Positions 12,270-24,670 of a stretch of DNA of 64,000 nucleotides are shown here, piece after piece (within the stretch, counting starts at the first letter, position 1; every line of letters begins with the position of its first letter). The stretch spans positions 1,611,501 through 1,675,500 of the forward strand of contig NZ_CP013910.1 of the NCBI RefSeq assembly GCF_001507665.1, written 5' to 3'. Both the position numbers and the translations under genes were made by a program. A model generated the notes under the pieces. That model searched no databases. It was not told the DNA's origin and saw only the letters and a list, made by a program, of their open reading frames with translations. The DNA comes from Deinococcus actinosclerus. GTDB taxonomy: Bacteria > Deinococcota > Deinococci > Deinococcales > Deinococcaceae.

Positions 12270-13136
12270 GTGACCCTACCTGATCCCCGCACCCACGCGC
12301 GCGACCCACAGATGAAGATCGCCGAGGACGCCCTGCGTGACCACCTCTCGGTCCCCGGCTGGCGCTTCGTGGCCCCCACCCCCGCCCACGCCGGCCCCGC
12401 CCGCCTGAGCCTGCGCGCCCGCCCCGAGCCGGACGCCCCCCAGGTGACCGAGGCCCTGCCCGGCGAGCCCCTGGAGCTGCTGTGGGAGAACGCCGACGGC
12501 TGGGCCCACGTCCGCACAGCCGGGGACCGCTACCTCGGCTGGGCCCGCGCGGACGGGGTGCAGGCGCGCCCCTGGCAGCCGGACCTGACCGTCACCGCCC
12601 GCCGCGCCCACGCGTACGCCGGGCCGAAGATCAGCCAGCCCATCCGCGCCGAACTCGCCCACGGCGCGCGGCTGGCCCGGGGAGCGGGCGAGGTCGTCAC
12701 CGAGCATCACCGCCGCTGGGTCCCCGTCATGCTGCCCGGCGGGCAGGACGCCTGGGTGCAGGAGGTGACCCTCGCGCCGCTGGACACCGACCTCCTGACG
12801 TTCGCCCTGGGGTTCCTCGACACCCCCTACGTCTGGGGTGGGCGCAGCGCCTGGGGGCTGGACTGCTCCGGATTGACCCAGCTCGTGTACGGCGCGTTCG
12901 GGCGTGACCTCCCGCGCGACGCCGATCAGCAGCAGGCGTTCCTGACACCGGTGAACGAGGCGCAGCCCGGCGACCTCGCCTTCTTCCCCGGTCACGTGGG
13001 CCTGATGCTTGGCGGGCGGCGCCTGCTGCACGCGAACGCCACGCACATGCGCGTCACGGTCGAGACACTCGGCGAGGGCGAGTACGGCGCGCGCCTCCAG
13101 GCAGAACTGAGCGGCTTCGGGCGGTGGACGCAGTGA
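12270..13136 (+). CDS. NlpC/P60 cysteine peptidase with SH3-type domains
   Basis: 288 residues. SH3-like bacterial repeats fill residues ~35-175 (LRARPEPDAPQV and a second repeat near HAYAGPK); the C-terminal NlpC/P60 domain has the Cys in LDCSGLTQLVYG and His in FFPGHVGLML and RLLHANATH. Together with the epimerase behind it, this resembles YkfC-type gamma-D-glutamyl dipeptidases that release L-Ala-D-Glu from peptidoglycan peptides. There is no signal peptide, so cytoplasmic muropeptide recycling is likely. TAGGCT at 12257-12262 is 7 nt before GTG 12270, indicating a leaderless mRNA. Confidence 0.88.
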   Translation: MTLPDPRTHARDPQMKIAEDALRDHLSVPGWRFVAPTPAHAGPARLSLRARPEPDAPQVTEALPGEPLELLWENADGWAHVRTAGDRYLGWARADGVQARPWQPDLTVTARRAHAYAGPKISQPIRAELAHGARLARGAGEVVTEHHRRWVPVMLPGGQDAWVQEVTLAPLDTDLLTFALGFLDTPYVWGGRSAWGLDCSGLTQLVYGAFGRDLPRDADQQQAFLTPVNEAQPGDLAFFPGHVGLMLGGRRLLHANATHMRVTVETLGEGEYGARLQAELSGFGRWTQ

Positions 13137-14173
13137 CCGCCCTCTCCCCCACGGTCACCTGGGAGACGCTGGACCTGCACACCGCGCAACCCTTCGGCAT
13201 TGCCCGCTGGACGCACAGCGTCTACCCCCGCACCATCGTCACCCTGACCCATGAGGGCCACACTGGGCGGGGTGAGGCCGCCCCGAACGCCTTCTACGGC
13301 GAGACGCGCGGCACCGTCGAGGCCGTCCTGCCCCTCCTGGCCGAGGCGGTGGAGGACCCCTGGGACTGGGATGGGCTGCACGCCCGCCTCTCGGCCCGCA
13401 TGCCGTACGACCATCCCAGCGTGAAGTGCGCCCTGGAGATGGCGGCCGTCGAGTGGTGCGCCGCGCGCGCCGGGGTGCCCGTGTGGCAGCTGCTCGGCCT
13501 GAGCCCCGCGCCGCTCCCCGAGAGCAGCTACACCGTCAGCATCGCCGACCTGGACGATATGCGCCGGCAGGCCCGCGACGCCGCCGCCCGCGGGCACGGC
13601 GTCCTGAAGGTCAAGCTGGGCACCGACCGCGACGAGGCGATCATCGCCGCGCTGCGCGAGGAAGCCCCGCACGTCCGGCTGCGCGTGGACGCCAACGCCG
13701 CCTGGACCCGCACCCAGGCCCGCCGGATGCTCGGCGTGCTGGAGGCCGCCGGGGTGGAGTTCGTCGAGCAGCCCCTCGCCGCCGGGGACCTGGAAGGGCA
13801 CGGCGCGCTGCGCGCCGTGGCCGGGGTGCCCATCGTCGCGGACGAGAGCCTGCACCACGTCTCGGACGTGCTGGCGCTGGCACGCGCGTTCGATGGCGTC
13901 AACCTCAAGCTCGCCAAGCTGGGCGGGCCCCTCCAGGCGCTGCGGGCCCTGCGCCTGGCGCGCGCGCACGGGATGTCCGTCATGATGGGCTGCATGATCG
14001 AGAGCAGCCTCGGTATCGCCGCCGCCGCGCACCTCGCGGGTGCGTGCGACTGGGCCGATCTGGACGGCGCCCTGCTCCTCGCGGACGACCCGTTCAGCGG
14101 TCTGGACTGGACGGCCGGGCACCTCGCGCGCCCCACGGGCACCGGCTGGGGCGTGGAGCGGCGCGCGCCATGA
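13133..14173 (+). CDS. L-Ala-D/L-Glu (dipeptide) epimerase, enolase superfamily
   Basis: About 346 residues. Enolase-superfamily muconate-lactonizing subgroup: Lys acid/base in LKVKLGTD, metal ligands Asp (RVDANAAWT), Glu (FVEQPLA) and Asp (VADESLH), second Lys in NLKLAKLGG, and the DPF-x-G end motif. It inverts the Glu of L-Ala-D-Glu, turning a cell-wall dipeptide into a usable one. GTG 13133 overlaps the upstream TGA (GTGA); GTG 13124 is an alternative. Placement directly after the NlpC/P60 gene mirrors ykfC-ykfB and supports substrate assignment. Confidence 0.88.
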   Translation: MTALSPTVTWETLDLHTAQPFGIARWTHSVYPRTIVTLTHEGHTGRGEAAPNAFYGETRGTVEAVLPLLAEAVEDPWDWDGLHARLSARMPYDHPSVKCALEMAAVEWCAARAGVPVWQLLGLSPAPLPESSYTVSIADLDDMRRQARDAAARGHGVLKVKLGTDRDEAIIAALREEAPHVRLRVDANAAWTRTQARRMLGVLEAAGVEFVEQPLAAGDLEGHGALRAVAGVPIVADESLHHVSDVLALARAFDGVNLKLAKLGGPLQALRALRLARAHGMSVMMGCMIESSLGIAAAAHLAGACDWADLDGALLLADDPFSGLDWTAGHLARPTGTGWGVERRAP

Positions 14174-15375
14174 CCATCCGCGTGGCGATCGTCGGCGCCG
14201 GCAACCGCGGCGGGGACGTCTACGCGCGCCTGCTCGCCCGGCACGGCGCCGCAGTCACGCACGTCGTGGACGCCCGCCCCGCCCGGCTGAGCGAGGTCGC
14301 CACGCGGCACGCCATTCCCCCAGAACGGCAGTTCAGCGACCCGGACGCCTTCTTCGGGCTGGGCCGCGTCGCCGACGCGGTCGTGATCGCCACCCCGGAC
14401 GATCAGCACGTCCGGCCCTGCCTCCAGGCCCTCGCCCTGGACTACGACGTGCTGCTGGAAAAACCCATCTGCCTCACCGAGGCCGAACTCGATCTCCTTC
14501 AGGAAGCCGAGGCGGCCAGCACCGGGCGGGTCACGGTCTGCCACGTCCTGCGCGCCGCGCCCTTCTTCCGCGAGGTGCGGCGCGTGCTGGACAGCGGCGC
14601 GCTAGGTACCCTAATCGGCATCCAGCACGCCGAGAACGTCGCCCACTGGCACTACGCGCACTCCTACGTGCGCGGCAACTGGCGCGCGGCCCCACCCGCC
14701 GCGCCGTTCCTGCTCGCCAAGAGCTGCCACGACCTCGACCTGCTGCGCGCGTTCGCCGGCAGCTCCCCAGAACGGGTCAGCAGCGAGGGCGGCCTGCACC
14801 ACTTCCGCCCCGAGCACGCCCCGCCCGGCGCGAGCACCCGCTGCGTCACCTGCCCCGTCCGGGACTGCCCGTCCGACGCGCGGCGCATCTACCTCACCCG
14901 CGACCCGCAGGTGTGGCCGGTCACGGTACTCACCGCCGGGGGCATCAGCCTGAGCGACGCGCTGGAACACGGCCCGTACGGCGAGTGCGTGTACCTCGGA
15001 CAAAACAATGTCGTGGACCATCAGGCCGTCACCGTCCGGTTCCGCAGCGGCCTCACCGCGCAGCTCACCGTCAGCGCGTTCACGCACAACAACACCCGCA
15101 CCCTGAAACTCCTCGGCACGCACGGCGAACTGCGCGGCCACATGGACCGCCACGAACTCGAACTCCACGACTTCCGCACGGGCGACAGCCACCGCTGGAC
15201 GGTGGATGCGACAGGTACCCACGGCGGCGGGGACGACGGCCTCGTCCAGGCCTGGCTCGCCAGTCTGCGCGGCGAGACGCCCCCGCCCACTTCCCTCTCC
15301 GAGTCCCTGGACTCACACCGGATGGCCTTCGCGGCGGAACGGGCACGTTTGCGCGGCACGGTGGAGTTCCTGTGA
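14170..15375 (+). CDS. Gfo/Idh/MocA-family NAD(P)-dependent oxidoreductase
   Basis: 401 residues. Rossmann motif VAIVGAGNRGGD at the N-terminus, the EKP motif (LLEKPICLTEAE) and the conserved K-x-x-H-D (AKSCHDLDLL) place it in the Gfo/Idh/MocA family. A cysteine group, CVTCPVRDC near residue 230, is found in a subset of this family and may bind metal. ATG 14170 overlaps the epimerase stop (ATGA), making it third in the muropeptide operon; sugar-derived cell-wall products are plausible substrates, but this is inference from context. It ends just before the first copy of the GTGA-N6-TCAC element. Confidence 0.85.
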   Translation: MTIRVAIVGAGNRGGDVYARLLARHGAAVTHVVDARPARLSEVATRHAIPPERQFSDPDAFFGLGRVADAVVIATPDDQHVRPCLQALALDYDVLLEKPICLTEAELDLLQEAEAASTGRVTVCHVLRAAPFFREVRRVLDSGALGTLIGIQHAENVAHWHYAHSYVRGNWRAAPPAAPFLLAKSCHDLDLLRAFAGSSPERVSSEGGLHHFRPEHAPPGASTRCVTCPVRDCPSDARRIYLTRDPQVWPVTVLTAGGISLSDALEHGPYGECVYLGQNNVVDHQAVTVRFRSGLTAQLTVSAFTHNNTRTLKLLGTHGELRGHMDRHELELHDFRTGDSHRWTVDATGTHGGGDDGLVQAWLASLRGETPPPTSLSESLDSHRMAFAAERARLRGTVEFL

Positions 15376-15424
15376 ATGGCCTGGAGAGATAAAAACACGG
15401 CTACCTTAAGCAATAAAACCACTA

Positions 15425-15457
15425 GTGAAACTATTCACGATTAATCTTATTCGTGAA
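15425..15457 (+). repeat. CRP-like palindromic element, copy A
   Basis: GTGA (15425-15428), N6, TCACG (15435-15439), N12, CGTGA (15452-15456). The half-site spacing equals the CRP/FNR GTGA-N6-TCAC pattern. The central four bases (ACTA) are the inverse complement of those in copies B and C. It lies in AT-rich DNA between convergent genes, so it does not sit at an obvious promoter. Confidence 0.65.
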
Positions 15458-15487
15458 AAACTTGTTTCTATTTCCACTAAGAAGCCG

Positions 15488-16060
15488 TCACAGCAGATGC
15501 CATGACTGCTCGTTCCTCTCCAGCACGACCCATTCCGTGTTCTTCAGCATGAAGTCCCCACCCTGCCACACCTCGCGGGCATCCAGGCTCAGCAGCTCTG
15601 CCAGGGCGATGCGGATGATCCCACCGTGTGAGACCAGCGCCGCGTCCTCATCGGGCAGGCCGTTCACGTCCGCCGCAAAACGCGCGGCGATCTCCCGGAA
15701 GGTCTCACCGCCCCGGAACCCCAGCTCGCCGCCACCCAGTTCCAGACGGTCCGGGTGTTGCCGCAGCGCTGAATACGGTTCACCGGCCCACTCACCACAG
15801 TCCACCTCATGAATACCCGGAAGGACCGTGACCGGCACACCCAGCCGCTCCGCCAGGGGCCGCGCCGTCTGCTGCGCGCGGCGGTACCGGCTGGCGTACA
15901 CCGCCCGCGGGCGCGGCTCTCCCCCGCCCACCTGGTCAGCCATGGCCCGCGCCTGTGCGTGACCGGTATCGGTGATCTCGTCGTTCGCGCTGCTCGCGCC
16001 GCGCAGGATGCCTGCCTGATTGCCCTTCGTCTCGCCGTGCCGGATGATCCAGAGTCGCAT
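15488..16060 (-). CDS. Histidine phosphatase family protein (phosphoglycerate mutase-like)
   Basis: 190 residues. The RHGE motif (LWIIRHGETKGNQ) carries the phosphorylated His; a second His lies in LVSHGGIIRIAL and the catalytic Glu in HEVDCGEWAGEPY. The family includes cobalamin, sugar-phosphate and broad-range phosphatases, and the substrate cannot be read from sequence. TACAGT (16068-16073, minus strand) is 7 nt before the ATG, giving a leaderless start. Confidence 0.88.
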   Translation of the reverse strand: MRLWIIRHGETKGNQAGILRGASSANDEITDTGHAQARAMADQVGGGEPRPRAVYASRYRRAQQTARPLAERLGVPVTVLPGIHEVDCGEWAGEPYSALRQHPDRLELGGGELGFRGGETFREIAARFAADVNGLPDEDAALVSHGGIIRIALAELLSLDAREVWQGGDFMLKNTEWVVLERNEQSWHLL

Positions 16061-16104
16061 GCGCCCAACTGTAGCGGGCGCACGCGACTGCGGACTGCAG
16101 GGGA

Positions 16105-16971
<867 letters not shown>

Positions 16972-17012
16972 GGTGGGCTCCTGTGGGGTGAGAGGCGAGA
17001 ACTCGTAAGGGT

Positions 17013-17032
17013 TTTACTTACATGTTGGACAG
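17013..17032 (-). promoter_or_regulatory. Putative Rrf2-type operator before the NmrA-like reductase gene
   Basis: The plus-strand sequence TTTACTTACATGTTGGACAG matches 17482-17501 at 17 of 20 positions, with the ten bases TTTACTTACA identical. It starts 42 bp upstream of the reductase ATG. Confidence 0.55.
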
Positions 17033-17039
17033 AGGAACG

Positions 17040-17453
17040 TCAGCCCGCGCGGGCGGCCAGGTCCCCCAGCACGTCCGCGAGGGTTGTGCGGGCCAGTTCG
17101 GCTTCCATCGCGGCCTGCGCGCACCCGAAGCGGGCCTCCAGGGTGGCCTGGATGTTCGCGCCGACCGGGCAGGCCGGGTGCGGATGCTCGTGCAGGCGAA
17201 ACACGCTGGCCTCGCCGTTCACGGCGCGGTACACGTCCAGCAGGGTGATGTCGCGCGGGTCGCGGGTCAGGCGCGCGCCGCTGACACCCTGCTGGGTGGT
17301 CAGCAGGTCCGCGCGGCGCAGCAGGCCCGTCACGGTCCGGATCACGACCGGATTGGTCCCGACGCTGGCGGCGATATCGGCCGAACTGGCGTGCTCGGGG
17401 AACTGGCTGATGATGCTGAGCACATGCACCGCCACGGCATACTGACTGTTCAC
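17040..17453 (-). CDS. Rrf2-family transcriptional regulator (YwnA-like)
   Basis: 137 residues. N-terminal winged helix (QYAVAVHVLSIIS, SSADIAASVGTNPVVIRTVTGLL, wing GVSGARL). The C-terminus has Cys in HPACPVGANI and RFGCAQAAME, two rather than three cysteines, like redox-sensing YwnA rather than Fe-S IscR. GTG 17453 follows a textbook Shine-Dalgarno GGAGGTG. Expected to repress itself and the downstream NmrA-like reductase through the duplicated site. Start and frame are secure; an out-of-frame ATG at 17457 is not used. Confidence 0.9.
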   Translation of the reverse strand: MNSQYAVAVHVLSIISQFPEHASSADIAASVGTNPVVIRTVTGLLRRADLLTTQQGVSGARLTRDPRDITLLDVYRAVNGEASVFRLHEHPHPACPVGANIQATLEARFGCAQAAMEAELARTTLADVLGDLAARAG

Positions 17454-17481
17454 GCATTCACCTCCACCAACATGTCATCAA

Positions 17482-17501
17482 TTTACTTACAGGTGGCACA
17501 G
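17482..17501 (-). promoter_or_regulatory. Putative autoregulatory operator of the Rrf2-family gene
   Basis: TTTACTTACAGGTGGCACAG, 29 bp upstream of GTG 17453, repeats the site found before the downstream reductase. CCAACATGT at 17468-17476, between the site and the gene, repeats part of the same motif in the other orientation. Confidence 0.55.
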
Positions 17502-17508
17502 AAGTCAA

Positions 17509-17528
17509 GGGCGGAGTCTCCCCCGCCC
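17509..17528 (-). terminator. Short hairpin upstream of the Rrf2 gene
   Basis: GGGCGG and CCGCCC pair over an 8-nt loop. It lies between the secreted-protein gene start region and the Rrf2 operator; a weak candidate. Confidence 0.25.
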
Positions 17529-17536
17529 CCTGGACG

Positions 17537-18109
17537 TCAGCGGCCCAGGCGGACCGTGACCACCGTGGTGTCCGTGAAAGGCTGCACGTTCACCGCGCGG
17601 CCCACGTCCACCAGGAAAGCGTTCCAGCCGCGCTTCAGGCCCGCCTCAAAACCTTTACTGGCGGTCACGTTCACGTCGGTGTTCACCCAGACCACGAACA
17701 GGTTCGCGCCGCGCACGTCGGCCATAGCCTCACGCAGCGTCTCGTTCTCGTCCCGGCGGCCATTGTTGTTCTGGTCGCGGTACGTGAAGAGTTTCAGTTC
17801 CGCCACCTGCGCCGGGCCGCTCACCTGCACGGGGTCGATCACGCCGGGCCAGTTCACGTTCTGCGGCGTCAGCGTGACCTGCGCCCGCGCGGTCGGGGCG
17901 GTCACGGGGAGTTCCAGGCTGAACTGGCCCTTCTCGACCGGCACGCTGCTGACCTCCTGCACCACCTGTCCGAAGGGCGTCACGACCACACCGGCCACGC
18001 GCAGGTCGGGTGGCAGATTCCCCCCGGCGACCGAGCCGCGCACCGTCAGGGCGTCAGCGGCACCGGCGGCCAGCAGAACAAGGGAAGTGGCGAGTGTGAA
18101 GGTCTTCAT
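17537..18109 (-). CDS. Secreted protein of unknown function with EF-hand-like loop
   Basis: 190 residues. Signal peptide [20 protein letters not shown], then a beta-rich domain. [12 protein letters not shown] near residue 125 has the D-x-N-x-N-G-x-x-D-x-x-E spacing of a calcium-binding loop. I do not recognise the family. TAGACT (18116-18121, minus strand) is 6 nt before the ATG, supporting this start and leaderless expression. It stands alone between the Rrf2 unit and sucD. Confidence 0.7.
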   Translation of the reverse strand: MKTFTLATSLVLLAAGAADALTVRGSVAGGNLPPDLRVAGVVVTPFGQVVQEVSSVPVEKGQFSLELPVTAPTARAQVTLTPQNVNWPGVIDPVQVSGPAQVAELKLFTYRDQNNNGRRDENETLREAMADVRGANLFVVWVNTDVNVTASKGFEAGLKRGWNAFLVDVGRAVNVQPFTDTTVVTVRLGR

Positions 18110-18233
18110 ACACCCAGTCTACGCGCGTGGCTGACGCCCATGTGACCGCAGGTGACGATCAACATTCACCCGGGTCTCATGCCACACCCAGAGGAGCTGA
18201 AGGCAGTCGGGCAACTGAACAGGCCAATGAACA

Positions 18234-18261
18234 GGAGGGCTGCCCACGCGGGCAGCCCTCC
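18234..18261 (-). terminator. 12-bp perfect hairpin after sucD
   Basis: GGAGGGCTGCCC (18234-18245) and GGGCAGCCCTCC (18250-18261) flank an ACGC loop just past the sucD stop. Confidence 0.75.
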
Positions 18262-18278
18262 CGGGACAGCAGGGGCGC

Positions 18279-20371
<2,093 letters not shown>

Positions 20372-20526
20372 TCATTTGTCCCGATCAACGAGTATAAGCG
20401 CACTTTTGAAAAACCCCGCGCGGCTGTCTCCGGTGGGGGAACAGGCCCGGTCCAACCGTGACCGGGCGCGCGTCCACAGCCGCTCAGTCAGGACCGGGCG
20501 GCGGGCGCCGTGTTACTTTGCCTGTC

Positions 20527-21576
20527 ATGACTCAACTTCAGGAGTTGCGCCGCGCGCTGAGCCGCGCGGGACTGGACGCCGCGTGGATCAGCGATCCCGC
20601 CAACGTCCGCGCCGTGAGCGGGTTCAGCAGCGGCAAGGACGGCAAGGTGCTCGTCACGCAGGGCGCCGCCACGCTGTACACCGACGCGCGCTACACGGTG
20701 CAGGCCGCCGAGGAGTCCCCGCTCGACACGTTCATCGCGCGGCCCCCCGCCACGCTGGAGCACGCCGCGCCGGGTCTGACGGGGCTGCGGGTGGGCTTCG
20801 AGGCCGATCACCTGACGGTCGCCGCACTCGAAGACCTGCGCGAGCACTGGCCGCAGGCGACGCTGGTGGCGGTGCAGGGACTAGTGCAGAGCCTGCGGGC
20901 GGTGAAGACCGGCGCGGAGGTGCAGGCCATCCGTGACGCCCAGGCGCTGGCCGATCAGGTGTTCGCGGAGGTGCGGCCCCTGATCGTGGCGGGCGCGCGC
21001 GAGCTGGACATCGCCAGCGAGATCGAGCTGCGGCTGCGCCGCGCGGGCGCGCAGAGTGCCTTCGACCTGATCGTCGCCAGCGGCCCGCGCGGGGCGATGC
21101 CGCACGGCACGGCCAGTGACCGCGTCATTCAGGACGGCGACCTCGTGACGGTGGACATGGGCGCGCAGCTGCGCGGGTACAACAGCGACATGACCCGCAC
21201 GGTCGCGGTGGGCACGCCCGGCGCCGAGATGGCCCGCGTGTACCGCGCCGTGCTGGAAGCCGAGGAGGCCGCCGTGCGCGCCGTGAAGCCCGGCGTGCGC
21301 ACCGCCGATCTGGACCGGCTGGCGCGCGACATCCTGACCGGGCACGGCCTGGGCGAGGCGTTCGCGCACTCGCTGGGGCACGGCGTGGGCCTGGAGGTGC
21401 ACGAGGCGCCCAGCCTGCGCGGCACGAGTGACGACGTGCTGCAGCCCGGCATGGTCATCACCATCGAGCCCGGCGCGTACCTGCCCGGCGTGGGCGGCGT
21501 GCGCATCGAGGATCTGGTGCTCGTGACGGACAGCGGCTACGAGGTGCTCAGCCAGTCGCCGAAGGAGCGGCTGTGA
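20527..21576 (+). CDS. M24 Xaa-Pro aminopeptidase
   Basis: 349 residues. An N-terminal creatinase-like domain precedes the pita-bread metallopeptidase domain, with ligands in [18 protein letters not shown] (two Asp), the His in [14 protein letters not shown], and the Glu residues in [19 protein letters not shown]. It removes N-terminal residues before proline. TACTTT at 20514-20519 is 7 nt before ATG 20527, which rules out the longer frame from 20458. The stop overlaps the GTG of the RlpA gene. Confidence 0.92.
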   Translation: MTQLQELRRALSRAGLDAAWISDPANVRAVSGFSSGKDGKVLVTQGAATLYTDARYTVQAAEESPLDTFIARPPATLEHAAPGLTGLRVGFEADHLTVAALEDLREHWPQATLVAVQGLVQSLRAVKTGAEVQAIRDAQALADQVFAEVRPLIVAGARELDIASEIELRLRRAGAQSAFDLIVASGPRGAMPHGTASDRVIQDGDLVTVDMGAQLRGYNSDMTRTVAVGTPGAEMARVYRAVLEAEEAAVRAVKPGVRTADLDRLARDILTGHGLGEAFAHSLGHGVGLEVHEAPSLRGTSDDVLQPGMVITIEPGAYLPGVGGVRIEDLVLVTDSGYEVLSQSPKERL

Positions 21577-22088
21577 GGCTGCGCGCCGCGCTGCTGGCGG
21601 CGCTGCTGCTGGGCGCGGCGCAGGCCGGCACGTACCGCGTCAGGGCCGGGGATACCCTCTGGGAGATCGCGCGGACCCACGGCGTCAGCGTGGGCGCCCT
21701 GCTGCAACTGAACGGGCGCCGCGACCAGACGATCCGCGTGGGCGAGGTCCTTCAGGTGCCGACCCCGGGCGGCGCGACCATCCGCGCGGCGTCCCTGGCG
21801 CCGGCCGCCGCCCCGCAGGTCTTCCAGCAGGGGCAGGCGGTGTACTACGGCGGGCGGAACCATCCGCAGACGAGCATGACGGCCGCGCACCTGAGCCTGC
21901 CGTTCGGGACGTGGGTGCGGGTCACGCATGTCCGCACGGGCCGCAGCGTGGACGTGGTGATCAACGACCGCGGGCCGTTCGGCGCGCAGGCCCGCGTCAT
22001 CGACCTGTCCACCGAGGCGGCGCGGGCCCTGGGGATCATCTCCGAGGGGATCGCGCCGGTCACGCTGAGTGTCCTGAGCCGCCCCTGA
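21573..22088 (+). CDS. RlpA-like DPBB protein with LysM domain
   Basis: 171 residues. Signal peptide [18 protein letters not shown]; LysM domain ([19 protein letters not shown], residues ~20-63); double-psi beta-barrel with [28 protein letters not shown] and [13 protein letters not shown]. RlpA proteins act as septal lytic transglycosylases or bind denuded glycan; LysM would anchor it to peptidoglycan. GTG 21573 overlaps the peptidase TGA, so it is translated from the same message. Confidence 0.88.
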   Translation: MRLRAALLAALLLGAAQAGTYRVRAGDTLWEIARTHGVSVGALLQLNGRRDQTIRVGEVLQVPTPGGATIRAASLAPAAAPQVFQQGQAVYYGGRNHPQTSMTAAHLSLPFGTWVRVTHVRTGRSVDVVINDRGPFGAQARVIDLSTEAARALGIISEGIAPVTLSVLSRP

Positions 22089-22113
22089 AGCCCGCAGAGG
22101 CGGGCGGGCGGTG

Positions 22114-22119
22114 TAGAAT
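22114..22119 (+). promoter_or_regulatory. -10 box upstream of the ybjN-like gene
   Basis: TAGAAT about 64 bp before the ATG; no clear -35. Unlike most genes here, this promoter drives a message with a leader and a Shine-Dalgarno. Confidence 0.4.
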
Positions 22120-22182
22120 CGTTCGGGTTTCAACCACACACGACAAGTTGATGTGCTTCACCCACCGAGGAGGATGGTTTCA

Positions 22183-22644
<462 letters not shown>

Positions 22645-22658
22645 GCCCCCGGGTCTGA

Positions 22659-22690
22659 GGAGCGGGCGGGACAGGATCCCGCCTCGCTCC
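22659..22690 (+). terminator. Hairpin after the ybjN-like gene
   Basis: GGAGCGGGCGGGA and TCCCGCCTCGCTCC pair with one bulged base over a 5-nt CAGGA loop. Confidence 0.6.
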
Positions 22691-22701
22691 ACCACTATTA
22701 A

Positions 22702-22735
22702 GTGAATAGTTTCACGATTTTGCTTACACGTGAAA
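22702..22735 (+). repeat. CRP-like palindromic element, copy B
   Basis: GTGA (22702-22705), N6, TCACG (22712-22716), N12, CGTGAAA (22729-22735). The stretch AAGTGAATAGTTTCACGATT is identical to copy C at 37.7 kb. It lies between two convergent terminators, so a promoter role is unlikely here. Confidence 0.65.
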
Positions 22736-22763
22736 TCTTTGCCCTCTTGCAGATAGTCATGAT

Positions 22764-22800
22764 GGAGGGGACCGGACGAAGGCGGCCCCGGTCCCCCTCC
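22764..22800 (-). terminator. Hairpin after pepF
   Basis: GGAGGGGACCGG and CCGGTCCCCCTCC pair with one bulge, immediately downstream of the minus-strand pepF stop. Confidence 0.6.
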
Positions 22801-22810
22801 GTCCCCGATG

Positions 22811-24622
22811 TCAACGGCGCGCGGCCAGCAGTTCCTCCAGGCGGGCCACGTAGCCTTCCAGGGTCCGGAAGGTCGCCTCGACCGGCGCGGGGCTCAGCAT
22901 GTCCACGCCCGCCTCGCGCAGCGCGTCGATGGGGTCGAGACTCCCGCCCGAGCGCAGGAAGCGCAGGTAGGACTCGCGCGCAGCCTCCGGGTCGGCGCTG
23001 AACTGCTCGAGGATCTGGTGCGCGGCGCTGATCCCGGTCGAGTACTGGTACGCGTAGAAGTTCGCGTACAGGTGCGTGCTGAACTGCGCCCACAGGATGC
23101 CGCTGCGCTCGCGGTCCATCGTCACGCCGTCCCCGTAGCCCTCCGCGAGCAGGTCGGCGGTCAGGGCGATCAGGTCCGGGGCGCTGAGGGTCCCCCCCGC
23201 CTCGATCCGGCGGTAGGCCTCCAGCTCGAAGGCCGCCAGGGTCGGCATGATGAAGAAGTACCGGTGGAAGTTCGACAGCGCCTCCTCGATGATCTGCACC
23301 TCGAACTCGGTGTCCCCGGCGGCGCGGGCCTGCGCCAGGAGGTGCTGGCGGACCATCGCCTGGTTGAAGTTGCTGGCGACCTCGGCGTGGAAGAGGGTGT
23401 AACGGGGCACGCCGTACCCGTGTTCGCGCTGCGAGAGCAGGGAGTGCATGGAGTGCCCGATCTCGTGCGCCAGGGTGGAGTACGAGTTCATGGTGCCGTT
23501 CCAGGTCATGAAGATGTACGGCTTCACGCGGCCGCCGCCGTTGCTGTACGCGCCCTGGCGTTTGCCGTCGTTCTCGGCGTAGTCCACCCACCGTTCGGTG
23601 GTCAGGCCGGGCACCATGTCGCGCACGTAGTCGGCGCCCAGGGGGGCCATGCCCTCCGCGAGCCACTGCACCGCCTGCTCGTAGGACACGGCGCGGGGAG
23701 GGACCAGCGCGGCCTTCACGTCGTACTCGCGCAGTTCGGGCAGGCCCAGCCACTCGCGGCGCACGCGCCAGTAGCGGTGCCAGACCGGCGTGTTCGCGCG
23801 GTACGTGTCGAGCAGGGTGGTCACGACGGCGGTGGGGATGTTGTCCGGGGACAGGGAGGCGCTGATGGTGTCGGGGTAATTTCGGGCGCGGGCCAGGAAC
23901 ACGTTCTGGCGGACGTTCGTGGCGTACATCGCCGCCTGCGAGTGCCGCGCGGCGAGGTGCGCGTCCGCGTAGCCCTCCCAGGCCTCACGGCGCACCTCGC
24001 GGTCCGGGTGGGCGGTCAGGCGGTCCACGTTGCCCTGCATGACGGTCTCGCCGCCCGCCGTGCCGAAGCGCAGGTCCATGTTCGCCAGCGCGGGGTGAAT
24101 GCCGCGCTCGGAGGCGAAGGGCGCCTGCACCGCACCGAGGAGTGCCTCGACCTCGGCGCTGCGGACGTGGGGCTTGCCGCGCAGGATGCGTTCCAGGCGC
24201 ACGCGGTGCTCGGCGAAATCGGGCGTGTCCAGCCAGCCGCGCACCAGAGCGTCGTCCAGCGCGAGCAGTTCCGGGCGGAAGAACGCAGTGGTGCTGCCGA
24301 ACTGGGCGCCCAGGGTGGAGGCGCGGTCGCGGCGGGCGGCGGCCACGGCGTCGCGGCCGTCCACGCTGGCGGTCATGCCGGCGTAGGACATGAAGCGGCC
24401 CAGGCGCAGTTCGAGATCGTTCGCGGCGCGCAGGTACCCCAGCAGGCCCCCGGGCGTGCCGAGCTGTCCCGCGTGGGCAGACAGCGACCCGAGGTCGCGG
24501 GCCAGGGCGTCCCCCTCGGCCGACCAGGCGTCGGGCGTGTCGTAGAGGGCCTCGATGTCCCAGGTCTGGTCACGCGGCACGTCGCTGCGGGGCGGCAGCG
24601 CCTTGATCGTTTCAGTTGGCAT
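22811..24622 (-). CDS. pepF: Oligoendopeptidase F (M3 family)
   Basis: 603 residues, typical for PepF. Zinc site [11 protein letters not shown] with the downstream Glu in [14 protein letters not shown]; the C-terminal helical region has [16 protein letters not shown]. Cytoplasmic cleavage of oligopeptides of medium length. ATG 24622 begins [11 protein letters not shown]; longer frames run into the divergent MFS promoter. TAGCCT (24628-24633, minus strand) lies 5 nt upstream, so the 5' leader is absent or very short. It shares a ~65-bp divergent promoter region with the transporter gene. Confidence 0.94.
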   Translation of the reverse strand: MPTETIKALPPRSDVPRDQTWDIEALYDTPDAWSAEGDALARDLGSLSAHAGQLGTPGGLLGYLRAANDLELRLGRFMSYAGMTASVDGRDAVAAARRDRASTLGAQFGSTTAFFRPELLALDDALVRGWLDTPDFAEHRVRLERILRGKPHVRSAEVEALLGAVQAPFASERGIHPALANMDLRFGTAGGETVMQGNVDRLTAHPDREVRREAWEGYADAHLAARHSQAAMYATNVRQNVFLARARNYPDTISASLSPDNIPTAVVTTLLDTYRANTPVWHRYWRVRREWLGLPELREYDVKAALVPPRAVSYEQAVQWLAEGMAPLGADYVRDMVPGLTTERWVDYAENDGKRQGAYSNGGGRVKPYIFMTWNGTMNSYSTLAHEIGHSMHSLLSQREHGYGVPRYTLFHAEVASNFNQAMVRQHLLAQARAAGDTEFEVQIIEEALSNFHRYFFIMPTLAAFELEAYRRIEAGGTLSAPDLIALTADLLAEGYGDGVTMDRERSGILWAQFSTHLYANFYAYQYSTGISAAHQILEQFSADPEAARESYLRFLRSGGSLDPIDALREAGVDMLSPAPVEATFRTLEGYVARLEELLAARR

Positions 24623-24657
24623 GCCGGAGGCTAACACTCTGCGCGCGGACGCGGGTT

Positions 24658-24663
24658 TACAGT
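24658..24663 (+). promoter_or_regulatory. -10 box of the MFS transporter transcript
   Basis: TACAGT, exactly 7 nt before an ATG at 24671. That ATG opens a 6-codon ORF, not the transporter. Confidence 0.5.
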
Positions 24664-24670
24664 GACCCCC

